Origin: Pectinophora gossypiella
Lineage: Eukaryota > Arthropoda > Insecta > Lepidoptera > Gelechiidae
Assembly: GCF_024362695.1 (NCBI RefSeq)
Contig: NC_065404.1
Coordinates: 13,990,604-14,054,603 of the forward strand
Direction: 5' to 3'
Length of the DNA: 64,000 nucleotides
Positions 31,601-41,937 of the stretch are shown here, piece after piece. Under the pieces are notes generated by a model, which was not told the DNA's origin, made no database searches, and saw only the letters and a program-made list of their open reading frames with translations. The translations under genes and the position numbers were made by a program. Every line of letters begins with the position of its first letter. The stretch's first letter is position 1.

Positions 31601-34600
31601 ACACTTAATAACGGGTTCTCACCGCGTTTAAAGTAGGATATGAGACTCCGTAGATCAGATGAGACGGGACGATGGATCAGTCATCCCGTGATCATGACAC
31701 TTGCAACAGTGTCGAAATATCGGGAGTCTCATATCCCTACTTTAAACGCGGTAAGAACCCGTTATTATGTGTTTTAATTATGGGCAAGCTTCTTGAGGAG
31801 GTTGTTTTGAAGATAATTAATACAGTGCTTCCCATCCTGGGACCAGTCGATTATTTCGATTGTCCATTTTCCTTTCGAACTTGGGAAACGTCGTAGGGAA
31901 GACAAAATAGAAGATAGGAAGAACACCAGCTAAAGATCGCCACATTTGGAAAAACCTATAGGGGCTTAGCTTAGTCCTTAGGACAGCCTGACTAGGACGG
32001 CGTCAATGTCGCTTTAAGTAAATTAGATTTAAGTAAATAACAATAGAATGTTATGTAAAAGTCAGTGAATAAAGGCTATTTTATTTTATTTATTTTTACA
32101 ATACAAATTATTATACACTTTATTGCACCAAAATAAAAAGAAATAATTACAAAAAGTCTCTTAACTAAGTACATGGCAAATGGCGGCCATATCGCTTAAA
32201 GCGATTTCTTCCAGACAACCATAAGGTGAGGAAAAAATGTAAAAAAAATTAAAGATTGCGGGTACAAACTAAAGTACAACTTACCAATAAATACATGCAA
32301 ATAAATATATAACATACTTACAAATATATATACCTAACCTAACAAATATACCTACTTATATAAATAGTAAACACAAAATACCTAATTAATTACCAAAACA
32401 GCACCATTAACAATTTTTTCTTTAAAAAAAAAAGAAAAAAAGGTTAAGAGTAACCTTGGAGTACATTCAAGACACAAAAAAAAGGAAAATTTTAATTTTA
32501 ATGCAGTAGATGTTTATGCATGATTGTGTATTCTCCGTTTCAATCAGTATACAAAGTAAGTAGATAGGTCCTGATTTTGTACAATGAAAAATGGCGGGAT
32601 GAGAAATCTGAGCGCGCGTGTGTCGTGTGCTGCGTAACGCGTAATTGCGAGCGAGACAGTCCTCGTCCTCTCCCCCTTACTCTTTAACGGTTTACGGCCA
32701 TTTACAACTAAATAAGACTCAAAGCGGGTGAAGTCAACGCTCTATAGGAATTAATGCCGGGCGGGGAGTTACCGTTCTATACATAGTATTGTATTACTCT
32801 ATCACTGTAAAGATGTGGTCGTTATATGAGCTATCTCAGGACAATAGTAACTCTAAGGCGCCCCATACACCTACAATAATATTGCACACTATATCTGCAT
32901 GCACAATATTATTGATCGTTTACGGATAGTATTGAAACATTGAACAAAAGATTGAGCGAGCTTAATTTTTATTGGGCAATATTTTTTTCTTGCACTGTGT
33001 AGACATTGCGCAATATTTTTCATTTTAGTTTTCGGAGTGATCGCGATCGGTCAGTCACGGATCGGGATCGTTTTCGTCATTTAAGGCTAAGTCGTTTAAA
33101 AGCCTTTCATGAGTGTAAACTGGCCTTCTTTTCAACAAAATTACCAACGCGGCTGCCGCCAAAACTTCGTCGTCAGACATGTTCCTCGCACGAAAATATT
33201 GTTCAGTCTGGTTTGTCAATTTTATTGAGAGAATTTATTGAAAGTTTGGAATCAAAGGGGTTATTCAATATTATTGCACAATTAAAAAATTGTACAATAT
33301 TATTGTAGGTGTATGGGCGCCTAACACTAGGGTCAGTCATTGTCCTCACACAAGAGAGAAATAGTAATAATCGCACAGTTCCCGCCTCGTCATCCGCCAT
33401 ATTATTATGTGACGCAACAATTCGAACAAACGCCTGCAAAAAACGCTTCTCCGTGAACGCTCAGTACATTGTCATACGCTTGTTTTTCCCGCGCGTACCC
33501 CAACGCGGCCTTATTGCTTATTCTAAGACAACGTTCCCCCCGAACCTAGGACCTGTGACTAGTGAGGTTCAATAATATTTGAATTTTTAATATTAATAAT
33601 ACTAGGGGCTAGCCAGATTAACCTCCATTGTTTCTCAACAACGAACATTGCCAACAATCCAATACAATAAGTTTTATCCATTGCGCCAAATAATTCAAAC
33701 TTCTTTACGTAAATCCTTCTTTCCCCACTCGAAACTCCACTCTTTGCAATTCTTGGAAAACGTGAGTGTTTCTATTAGAATCGTACATAACGTCAAACTT
33801 CATACAAACCTGTTTTACAAAAGTTTAATAGCAATAACAAATGTTACAAAAGCCTTTCTAACTTCTGTTTCAAAAGTTATAAAAAACTTTTTAATGAATG
33901 AATTGATATTTTCTATGGCATCTCAGTTTTTACAATGAGTTTAAGAAATATTTGGCCGGTAAGAAAACGTGACTTGAAACAAGCGTACGTAGATTCCAGT
34001 ACATAAGTATGTTACGTAAGTCTTTTTTCACGATTCGTAAGTGTGGTTTTAACGCCAATAAATAGGCTACATTGAGGAGTAAACCTGTAGCATAAAATAA
34101 GTAATGATAATACGTATAGAACGGGAATTGTCCGCTCTCCACCGACGGCTGAGCTAGGTTTACCTCACCCCCTCTCGGACTTTAGTCTTCAATCGGATGG
34201 GCGTCAGACGTCACACACACAGATGCGCGTGTACGATAACGTCAATGTGTAGCGTCTGTGTAAAACGAGGTGTTTTGTATGAAGTTTTCGGGGTGTGCCT
34301 GTAACATGGAGTAAAGAATAATACTACGTACAGAACTGTCTCTCCGCCCCGCACCAATTCCTATAAGGCGCCGAGCTAAAGAGATTTTTGTATGGAGTGT
34401 CCACCTTACCGCGTAAACGCGAGTGAGACAGACAGCCCGCGCGCACTCCCTTAATACATGACCGCGTACGGCCATTAAGAGCCAGTTGGTAGAACGCTTG
34501 CCTCTCACTTCGAGGTTGCAGGTTCAAATCTAGCACAGGCCTAAACCAATGATTGTCGAATTTGTTTTCGAATTCACGTTCCCGATTTTTCGAAGGTATG

Positions 34601-37600
34601 TGACCTAACCTGTATTGGCTTGGTTTTCCCCTCACTTTATAAAAAGCCAGTCGCTTCTGTAAAAAACCGGACCTGTCAAATCTTCAGGTTAGGTTAGCAG
34701 AGATGATGTACGGCCGTTTAGACCAAAGTGAGGGGGGTGAGGTAAATCTAACTCGTCACCGATACGAATTTGTGCGGGGTAGAGCGTGTCCCTTCTATAT
34801 ACCCTTATTATTTATTCTATGGAATCTATTATTTAATACTCATCTCTCCTTACAGAGTCTGCGACACAGTTCTAATGGACTATGACGCCCTGGTAGCAGC
34901 GAACTCCTCCTTCGGTACTGCAGCCATCATAGTGATGGACAAATCCACAGACATCGTGAAGGCGATCGCCCGTCTCATCGCCTTCTACCAGCACGAGTCG
35001 TGCGGGCAGTGCACGCCTTGTCGCGAGGGAGTGTCCTGGATGAATAAGATTATACACAGGTACGATACGATCCACACTAATTTTATAAATGCGTATGTTA
35101 CTCTGTACATTTTCTCTGAATTTGGTATGGATAGTCTGAGAGACTGTCAGTACTATTCAGTGGCGGAGGACAGGAGTCCTAGTACGGCTTTGAAATAGAC
35201 TACTCTGGGCGCCATCCCACTTCTTTTATCGTGTGGGTTGTGAGGTAAATTACCAACCTCATCAACCCAGATGTCAGGGTTATCATTGAGCCGCCGAAGG
35301 CCCCTGATATGGCTCATGTAACGACTACTTACTTACACCACTATACTTAGTGGTGTAAGTAAGCTTATTACTATAAGCGGGACCAACGGCTTAACGTGCC
35401 ATCCCACTCGCGTCAGACAGAGTACTGCGGGGCAGAAGGTAAGAGGCACCCCAAAAAAAGTATCATGGAGAATGCTACATTGACAAGATCGTGGCTCGTA
35501 AATTAATGATGATAGTCTGAGACCTAAGAAAGAACATAGGGCACCCGCTAAGGGGAGGTAGAGGAAATGGAAGAAAATGGAATCCGATATTTAGGGAATA
35601 AATTATAACACTATGATTTGCAGTTAAACGCAGAAGAATCCTAGCTTCTTAAACCACACTAAAAATGATCTTACTCAATAGTTCACTACACAATTTTCTT
35701 TACCTATGTTATGTATGATTCTACAGAGTAAAAAAATAACTTTAACAAAATGCCTTTTTTAACTTACAATCTCACACCCACAAAATAATGCCGAGTAACC
35801 ACAATATGATAAAAAATAAATTGATTAAACAATTTGGTCAATATATGGTCAGATCATATCTATTTACTCACGTGATATTGGACCACTTTGATGGAAATAA
35901 CAACGCAATAACATATTGTAATTATATAAATATTGTGCAAGAACAATATTGCGCAATGCACGCGTAAATGTTGACCAATGAACAGTCTAATCTTGTTTCT
36001 AGCGATATCTACCGGTATGGCCAAGTGACATACGCTCACAACTGTATCCCAATTGGGGTAGGCAGAGATACATCCATCGCAAGATGAACTAAGTACCCAC
36101 ACTTCACCGAGCTTTCTGTTAGTGCAACGTGATAAGTGATGAGCCGTATCGCCGTTTATAATACCCTATAGTCATTGACATATTGAATATGTATGAGTAT
36201 GTGTAGTGAATAAATATTAGCACTGATCTTTTCTATAGTGTGGGTGGTGAGGTGGATTACCAACCCCATCAACCCTGGTGGCAGGGTTACTATTGAGCAC
36301 TGATGATTGATACTTACAAGATTATAATAGAAAACATCAGAATTGATTTCCTAATTTCAATAACAAAAATTTTGACACACTTTTGAAACATTTCATATGA
36401 TGTGACTGATGATTCTAAAACATTATGAAATTACAGGTTCATCGAGGGCAACGGCTCGGTAAAGGAGATCGACATGCTGTGGGAGCTATCCAAACAAATT
36501 GAAGGTTAGTATTGTAAAGTGTTATGCACAACAACCAAAGTTATTTTTTAGGGTTAGTCATAATAACTGCTTATGGTCAGTCGACCGATCTTACGTTTGG
36601 GAACAAAAATGAAAAAAAAAAAATTATGTTTCCGAACCTCAAAAAAAAAAGCGGAACCCTTATAAGATCACTTTGTTGTCCGTCCGTGGGTCTGTTAAGA
36701 CCTTCTCGGGAAAGTATGGAGGTAGTATCAAGTCGAAATTAACATCCAATACTTATGTCTGCGGTCTCTTGAAGCTGTATAAAATCAAGCTTATAAATCG
36801 ATGCAATCCAAAGATACAGACAATTTTAGCCTTTTATTTTTCATAAATTTCGTCGGGGAACAAAAACCTGGGGCTATATGAACTTACTTCCCATAGACCT
36901 AGAATCGTGAGGCAAGAAGGAAACTCGAAAATTGTAAAGTTGTTCTATCACAAAAAATATGTTTTTGCGATTACAAACTTATTTGGAGTTGGGAAACTAA
37001 TCGCGACCTATTTCGATGTATGGAGGGAGACATTAGTCAACGGCAAAGTCGAACTATAGGAACCTAGGTGCGCGTTCGGACTCGCATATGACCGGGTTTT
37101 TAAGGCGCACCTGGTTATGTTAAACGCGGCCCGCAACACTGCGGTATCACTTACAGCACGAACGACATACTATTTTTACACATTGTTTTAAGTTTACGCG
37201 GTTATTATCATAATTAAAACACATAACAACGGGTTCTAACCGCGTTTAAAATATGAGATATGAGACTCCCGATATTTCGACACTGTTGCAAGTGCCATGA
37301 TCACGGGATGACTGATGAGATTGGAGTGGAGTAGGTTGGTCCATAATTTTCTACGGGCAGACATATGTGTCTACCCTCTTTCTTTGCCGCTTAAATACAT
37401 AAATGTATTTGATATCGGAATGTTCGGAACCATCTGAACTCGCACCAAACTCACTACGACAAACCGCACTCACTGTGTCCTCACGTTTTGTCACCACATC
37501 CCTATTTTAAACGCGGTAAGAACCCGTGGTGGAGTATGCTCCATACACCCTCCGGTTGATTGAGGGGAGGTCTGTGCCCAGCAGTGGGACGTATATAGGC

Positions 37601-37806
37601 TGTTTATGTATGTATGTAAGAACCCGTTATTATGTGTTTTAATTATAGTATATTTTTACTTGACAGGTCACACGATTTGCGCGTTAGGCGACGGCGCCGC
37701 GTGGCCGGTGCAGGGTCTGATCAGACACTTCAGACCCGAGCTGGAGAGACGCATGCACGAGTACGCTGAGAAGAACGGACCTAGCAAGGCCGAGCGCCTG
37801 TACTAG
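28647..37806 (+). CDS. NDUFV1: NADH dehydrogenase [ubiquinone] flavoprotein 1, complex I 51-kDa subunit
   Basis: Nuclear gene for the mitochondrial complex I subunit that oxidises NADH, passing electrons through FMN to iron-sulfur cluster N3. Eight exons: 28647-28695, 28836-29045, 29419-29711, 30175-30405, 31283-31515, 34856-35059, 36437-36504 and 37667-37806; 1428 nt, 475 aa (human 464). All joins are GT-AG and in phase. The N-terminus MAGALARVLQGTKSQYG is a plausible presequence. The glycine-rich NADH/FMN site GLRGRGGAGFPTG is followed by NADEGEPGTCKDRE and GAGAYICGEETALIESIEG. The 4Fe-4S ligands are Cys388, Cys391 and Cys394 in ESCGQCTPCREG plus Cys434 in HTICALGDG, with the same 46-residue spacing as in human. 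All catalytic residues are present. Introns 4 to 7 are heavily invaded by transposons, yet the exons are intact. Confidence 0.97.
30613..30699 (-). pseudogene. tRNA-Ser(GCT)-like pseudogene or tRNA-Ser-derived element
   Basis: Read on the minus strand, this is a near-complete serine tRNA: acceptor 5' strand GGCGAGG, D arm ACCGAGTGGTTAAGGC, anticodon arm TTGGA-TCGCTAG-TCCAA with anticodon GCT, a long variable arm TGTGCTTTGCACGCG, T arm GTGGGTTCAAATTCCAT, acceptor 3' strand CCTCGTC, then G and a genomically encoded CCA. Defects: the invariant T before the anticodon is C, the D arm has an extra base or two, and box B is GGTTCAAATTCC rather than GGTTCGAATCC. Encoded CCA suggests that a mature tRNA was copied back into DNA. 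It lies in intron 4 of NDUFV1, on the opposite strand. Confidence 0.75.
30748..31045 (+). mobile_element. tRNA-derived SINE, family 2, near full length
   Basis: The head GCCTCCGTGGTCCAGTAGTT (box A) is followed by GAGATCGAATCCCGG (box B). The body contains TTGGTTAGGACATTGCAGGC, CACGTTAAGCCGTTGGTCCC and GGTTGCTGAGGTTGG, and the copy ends before the GATA repeat. It is the best copy of this family here. It lies in intron 4 of NDUFV1. Confidence 0.85.
31058..31250 (-). mobile_element. LINE 3' end with (GATA)n tail
   Basis: On the minus strand a short frame reads RLARDREELEEAFVKRQ to a stop, which is the usual C-terminal end of a lepidopteran LINE polyprotein. An untranslated tail with AATAAAGGC and then the tetranucleotide tract at 31058-31082 (GATA on the plus strand) follows. 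The element ends about 33 bp before the exon 5 acceptor of NDUFV1. Confidence 0.65.
31562..31781. mobile_element. Foldback MITE family B, complete copy
   Basis: The left arm holds TAATTAAAACACTTAATAAC, GGGTTCTCACCGCGTTTAAA and GATATGAGACTCC. The right arm is its reverse complement with few changes (GGGAGTCTCATATCC to TGTGTTTTAATTA), so the arms pair over about 57 bp around a short centre. About 30 bp beyond the left arm (ACATTGTTTTAAATTTACGC) recurs in all copies and belongs to the element. It lies in intron 5 of NDUFV1. Confidence 0.8.
31900..32095 (+). repeat. Decayed LINE 3' end
   Basis: A broken frame resembling a LINE C-terminus (AKDRHIWKNL, stop, GLSLVLRTA) is followed by untranslated sequence and AATAAAGGCTATTTTATTT. 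In-frame stops show it is dead. It abuts the reverse LINE tail that begins near 32096, tail to tail. Confidence 0.6.
32096..32230 (-). repeat. LINE 3' end fragment, reverse
   Basis: It shares ACTTTATTGCACC, AATGGCGGCCATATCGCTTA and TTCCAGACAACC with the fragments at 17935-18065 and (reverse) 6330-6460. It lies in intron 5 of NDUFV1. Confidence 0.65.
32615..32810 (+). repeat. Repeat family C copy
   Basis: It contains TTGCGAGCGAGACAGTCCTC, TTTACGGCCATTTACAACTA and GGCGGGGAGTTACCGTTCTA, which match the other family C copies. It ends about 47 bp before the Harbinger-like element at 32857. Confidence 0.65.
32857..33321. mobile_element. PIF/Harbinger-like non-autonomous element with TAA target duplication
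   Basis: The left end GGCGCCCCATACACCTACAA and right end TTGTAGGTGTATGGGCGCC are inverted repeats of about 27 bp, differing by one C. A TAA triplet flanks both sides (32854-32856 and 33322-33324), as expected of PIF/Harbinger. The 465-bp interior has an open frame of about 100 codons (33006-33308) with no recognisable transposase motif. It lies in intron 5 of NDUFV1. Confidence 0.8.
34375..34835 (+). repeat. Repeat family C copy interrupted by a SINE
   Basis: The left half (34375-34476, GAGTGAGACAGACAGCCCGC to TACGGCCATT) continues in register in the right half (34709-34835, TACGGCCGTTTAGACCAAAG to TTATTCTATGG). A SINE sits in the gap. A further, reverse family C piece lies at about 34130-34370. 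The right half ends about 20 bp before the exon 6 acceptor of NDUFV1. Confidence 0.75.
34477..34708 (+). mobile_element. SINE family 1 inserted into repeat family C
   Basis: The tRNA-like head AGCCAGTTGGTAGAACGCTT with box B-like GGTTCAAATCTAG is followed by the body GTGACCTAACCTGTATTGGC and end TTCAGGTTAGGTTAGCAG plus GATGATG. The flanks TACGGCCATT (34467-34476) and TACGGCCGTT (34709-34718) form a 10-bp target duplication with one mismatch. Confidence 0.85.
35215..35410 (-). repeat. SINE family 2, 3' part, with a perfect short palindrome
   Basis: It matches the 3' half of the SINE at 30748-31045 in reverse (GTGTGGGTTGTGAGG to GGACCAACGGCTTAACGTGC). Inside, 35328-35343 and 35348-35363 are 16-bp perfect inverted repeats (arm CTTACTTACACCACTA) with a 4-nt loop. 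A related short fragment lies at 36230-36300. It is in intron 6 of NDUFV1. Confidence 0.7.
36040..36170 (-). repeat. Interspersed repeat family D copy, reverse
   Basis: CCAATTGGGGTAGGCAGAGA, TACATCCATCGCAAGATGAA and CACCGAGCTTTCTGTTAG are the reverse complement of the copy at 625-780. It lies in intron 6 of NDUFV1. Confidence 0.6.
37180..37647. mobile_element. Foldback MITE family B, long copy carrying a nested insertion
   Basis: It starts ACATTGTTTTAAGTTTACGC and ends TGTGTTTTAATTAT. The arms pair as in the copy at 31562, but the centre is longer (about 37300-37500), so this is the fullest version of the family here. The right arm is split by the retroelement tail at 37527-37615. The element ends about 19 bp before the exon 8 acceptor of NDUFV1. 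Confidence 0.8.
37527..37615 (+). mobile_element. Retroelement 3' tail nested in the MITE, with 11-bp target duplication
   Basis: The insert starts TGGTGGAGTATGCTCC and holds GCCCAGCAGTGGGACG and TATATAGGCTG, ending in a TATG repeat. GTAAGAACCCG is repeated exactly at 37516-37526 and 37616-37626. Removing the insert restores the MITE arm, so this is a genuine second insertion. Confidence 0.9.
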
Positions 37807-37879
37807 ATAGACACTCCCAACACACTATTTGCGTTACAGCATGGCGCCGCACCTCGGGCACATTATCTTATACTTTCTA

Positions 37880-38012
37880 ACACTCTGTAGGTATGCCGCC
37901 TTATCATATGCGTGCAAGCGAGACAAATAGTCCGCTCGCGCTCCTTACGGACTAAAGTGAATACTGGTGCAGGGTAGAAAATGTCCCGTACGTAGATTAT
38001 TGTTTATCGTAT
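37880..38012 (+). repeat. Repeat family C copy in the NDUFV1 3' untranslated region
   Basis: GCGTGCAAGCGAGACAAATA, CTCCTTACGGACTAAAGTG and the end CGTACGTAGATTATTG match family C. It sits between the stop codon (37804-37806) and the AATAAA at 38032, so it is probably transcribed as part of the NDUFV1 message. Confidence 0.55.
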
Positions 38013-38031
38013 GATATTGCGTAGCTGTCAA

Positions 38032-38037
38032 AATAAA
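38032..38037 (+). terminator. Likely NDUFV1 polyadenylation signal
   Basis: AATAAA lies 225 nt after the NDUFV1 stop, and T-rich sequence follows. It is the first canonical signal downstream of the gene. Confidence 0.6.
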
Positions 38038-38868
38038 CCATTTTCCTGTAAGGCTAACATGCGCACCATGATAAAATTATCGACTGATTCATTAAATTTT
38101 GTCGAAATCGATATTTTTTGTTCGTATTTTCACAGAGCGACACGACTTGTTTGGGTTCACATAGCACCAATCGATAAAACGACTTGATTATATCGTCAGA
38201 ATCGATATAACGGTCATTTGACCGTGACAAAATTTTATCACGTAGCGCATTTTAGCCCTACTGGTCAATCTCCTTCGCACTAAGCTATATTATATCTTTC
38301 TGTCCTGCTGCCATACCATGCTAGAGCGCAAATAGTGTAATAACTACGCATAGTCGCCTAGTTGCTGACATTGGGTATACAAAGACGTTATAATGAGAAA
38401 CACAGAGAAAATCAAATGTTGTTTTTCTGACTTTATCGATTTGCCTCGGATAGCTTTGTGGTCGGACAAAAATTTGCGTGTACATTGTTTAATTAATGTG
38501 AATATAAACGGAATCTTCTTCATCATCCTATCTATCGTCTTATGTAATTTAAAGTCTTTACAGGAGCGACTGTCAAATATGATTTTTCAATTCAAAAATA
38601 ATATGTAGAAAATTCGCAACATTTCGACGCATCTGTAAATTAGTTTTGAATACTTTCACATGTAATTTCATGAGTATAAAGTGACATGTCTCGTTGCCCA
38701 ATGTTTCGCAACTGTGAGGTGACAAATCAGTGAGGTCATCACGACGATATTCCCACTAAGTGTCGTGATGATTCGCACTCCACTCGTTGTAATTATAATC
38801 ATTTAAATGCTGACAAAGTCGTCTATATAATGTTATCACTGTTCAGATACCTACACAAGTTCCTTACT

Positions 38869-39017
38869 GTACGGTCACGAGCATTAATATGTATACACTT
38901 TGGTACCATGTCACATTAACTTTTTTGACAAATTGAACTGTAAGTCTCACTAAATGTCAAATATGTTAGTGCGACAGAGTCCCTAAAGTGGGTACATTAT
39001 ATTGCTCATGACTGTAC
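38869..39017 (+). mobile_element. 149-bp MITE family A, intact copy
   Basis: It runs from GTACGGTCACGAGCATTAAT to TTGCTCATGACTGTAC, and the ends are 15-bp imperfect inverted repeats. It is the best-preserved copy of the family in the window. Confidence 0.88.
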
Positions 39018-40229
39018 AACATATTCAGTTTTTAATCATACCGCCAACAATTTGAATTGCAATCGTGTATAAACGGCGTACTTTTCGAGTTTTTATTTAC
39101 GATTAAATTATTCTTTTTTGAAGATAGTTTTTATTTAATTCTGTCCTACAGTAAATTAGTGGTTGAAATCCACAAGTACGGGTGATCAGCAGTTAAATTA
39201 GTTAATTTTGTATAATATTGTAATTAGAAATAAAAATCTCGAGAATGAAGTGAATTTTGTTATTATTTGTTTAAGTACCTTATACTTTATTTATATCCGA
39301 AATAAGGATAATCCGAGAATGACGGATAGTAGAAAATCAAATTAGACATCGGATGACGGATGTCGTGCGTAATCATGCAAATAGTTCTATGAACACTTCA
39401 GATCCGTCAGTTGATTGACGGACTCGATCGACGGATATCAAATATGTTAAATGGGCACCCACAGGCCTGTCAGTCGTATATTTCGTGGTTTTCGTACCAA
39501 GTGAGAGTCCTCAGAGCTCCCCAATTGGCTAGACAAGTAGTTATTGCCATTTGAACAAGTAGATTTGCCAATAAGTCACGTCAAAAAAAATTGTGACAGT
39601 GTTCTAAAAATGTACATGATATTGTTGTTCATGACTACACAACAGGAAAAGAACCGAATCAGTCTACAGTTACATTTTATTATACATCAATGGACTACTT
39701 AAGATTCAGAGCTCACAGTCCAATTTAAGAATAACAAGAAATATGTGCAGAATTTCCTCGAATCAGTCGTTAAGGTTTTCCGGAAAACATATAATAGGTT
39801 TTTAATTACATGTTAGTGACGTGCGGTGATAAGTACGAGCGGAAATCTTAACCTTATCTGATTGATTGGCATTAAAATAGCAATTTCCGCTACCGATTAG
39901 CTTATCAAAAGAGGAGAATACTTCTAGGTGTATGTGTTGTTGGATGTGTCGTGCCCGGGAATATTCCCGCTGTAAAAACTTTAATAGTAAGAACACTGAA
40001 TGCTTATCCGTGTCCCTTATCCTGGCAATGCCACCATCCCGGATCGGAATTCTGACTACACAGAAAAATTGTCGCCAAATATCAGAATTTGTCGGTCTGT
40101 CCAAAAGTTATAACAATTTTTTGGTGGCAGTGCCAGGATGAGGGACACTGCTTTTACCTCTGTTATAGAATAAGGAATCATACCCCTTGTTACTACGACC
40201 CGCAGTGTGATGTGGAAGGAGAGAATATG

Positions 40230-40249
40230 TTATATATATATATATATAT
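40230..40249. repeat. (TA)n microsatellite
   Basis: Ten TA units in the NDUFV1-tribbles spacer. Confidence 0.9.
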
Positions 40250-41937
40250 CCCTCGATTTATTAGAGGGACGTAATATAGGTTGTTTATTCTCTGCCCACG
40301 ATAAATACAATCTGGGCCTCTGAATAGGCACTTTCTAAGTACGCTCAGCTTACTATCAGGTGAGATTGTGGTCATATGCTTGCCTATTTTGCATAAAAAT
40401 GAATGTGTATAGGGGTATTTGAAAATAAAAGTATAGTTTTAATTTTTTTCTAAATTATTTATTCCCTCTATCATTCTTTCTTTTTTTGATAATTCTTACG
40501 ATATCTTAGCTCTATTTACAGTTTGTATAAATTAAAGTAGTAAAAGTACTATTTTACATAGACTACTATTGTACAACACGCTTTCGTCACTTGAAAGACT
40601 TGACTACTTCAACATTACACTGAATCCATGAAACGTTGAACAGAACCAAACAATAGAAAAGGAGAAGAACAACTAAGCCGTAAATCAATAAAGTAACAAT
40701 TTAGTCGAATGGTAACATTGCAGATTTTTGATTTGGAACAAAATTAATTAAAACTTAAAAGGAAGTTGATCTCAAAATTAAAGAAAAATCAAAATAAAAA
40801 CTCAACACCAGGTACCAAATGGGAAATAATTTAGTTTAGGATTAAGAGTGCCGTCGAGCCGACCGTCCATACAACAACAATAAATTAGTTTAAATTAAAT
40901 AAATGGCACAGACCAAATTCTACGACCATTTGCGGTACATGGTATTGCGAATATATTTATAACATAATTTTGGTTGATTTAATAACAATAATAATTTCGT
41001 ATGTCGATTTTCCAAACAATTACGATTTTATATAACCAAATAATATATCAAAATAACTCTATGATGGAAGCAACCGATCGTTGTGCAACAAAAGAATTCT
41101 CACTTCTGTCTGTAACAACATAATGGCAATCAAGTATCGCTAAATAACATCGGTGGAGATCACAATTACACGATAAACTTTAATTTTATATAAATACAAA
41201 ATATACATAGGTAATTTACCTAACACTACTGCAACAACTTCAATGCAATATACCCATCTATATTGATGTGAAATTGATATGATTACATTAGGCTTACAGG
41301 AATTAACATAATAGTTAACAGAATGCTTTATTTATGTATAAATAAGTTGCGTTAGCGAGGCGGCGCTGCGGGCCGCGAGGTTCGAGACGCGAGTCTCGAG
41401 CCACGAGGCACGGCCACGGCCGCAGCGCGCCTGCTCCGCGCTAGCTAGATGGATCGCAACTCGTCTCCGTCGGATCACACGAACGCGATATCAGTCTCAC
41501 TTATTCTGTCATTACGAACGTTACGACTATACCACAGCTCGTAAAAGCCAGAACGAAATAGTGCCAATAAAAGCCGCATAAAACTAAATTCCTCTCGTAA
41601 TAGAGCGTTAGTTTCCTATAGGATTATGCGATTCTTAGTGGTTAGGTTCGAGCTTCTACTTCATAAATTAGTCGGCGGGGCGCGGGCCAGCCGCGCCGCC
41701 GCGATCCCGCTACGGATCTCGATCTCTACGCGAGGCCTCTCGACCCCTATTTGGCTCGGGTACTACTGAAATGGAACACGCGGAAACTTCGGCGACTATA
41801 TTTCAGCGAGCGCGAGTAGGCCGGACACTTAAAATAAATTCATAAATAACCGAAATCACAATGAAGGTCCGTCGAGTTTCCCGGCTCAACGGAGGATGGT
41901 TTGGGTCCCGATGCCAGCACCGGGCGCGTGGCTCGTC

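Larger units (their letters stand above)
38040..41937. other. Tail-to-tail spacer between NDUFV1 and tribbles
   Basis: No coding exon is seen. It holds an intact MITE (38869-39017), a decayed relative near 39590-39640, and a (TA)n run at 40230-40249. From about 41340 to 41937 there is a CpG-rich stretch that is probably tribbles 3' untranslated sequence. Candidate tribbles polyadenylation signals (minus-strand AATAAA) are at 41327-41332 and 40458-40463. The remainder is AT-rich and unremarkable. Confidence 0.6.

Noticed and set aside
33006..33308. 100-codon frame as a gene
   Set aside because: Lies wholly inside the Harbinger-like element and shows no transposase or other motif. It is noted under that element instead.
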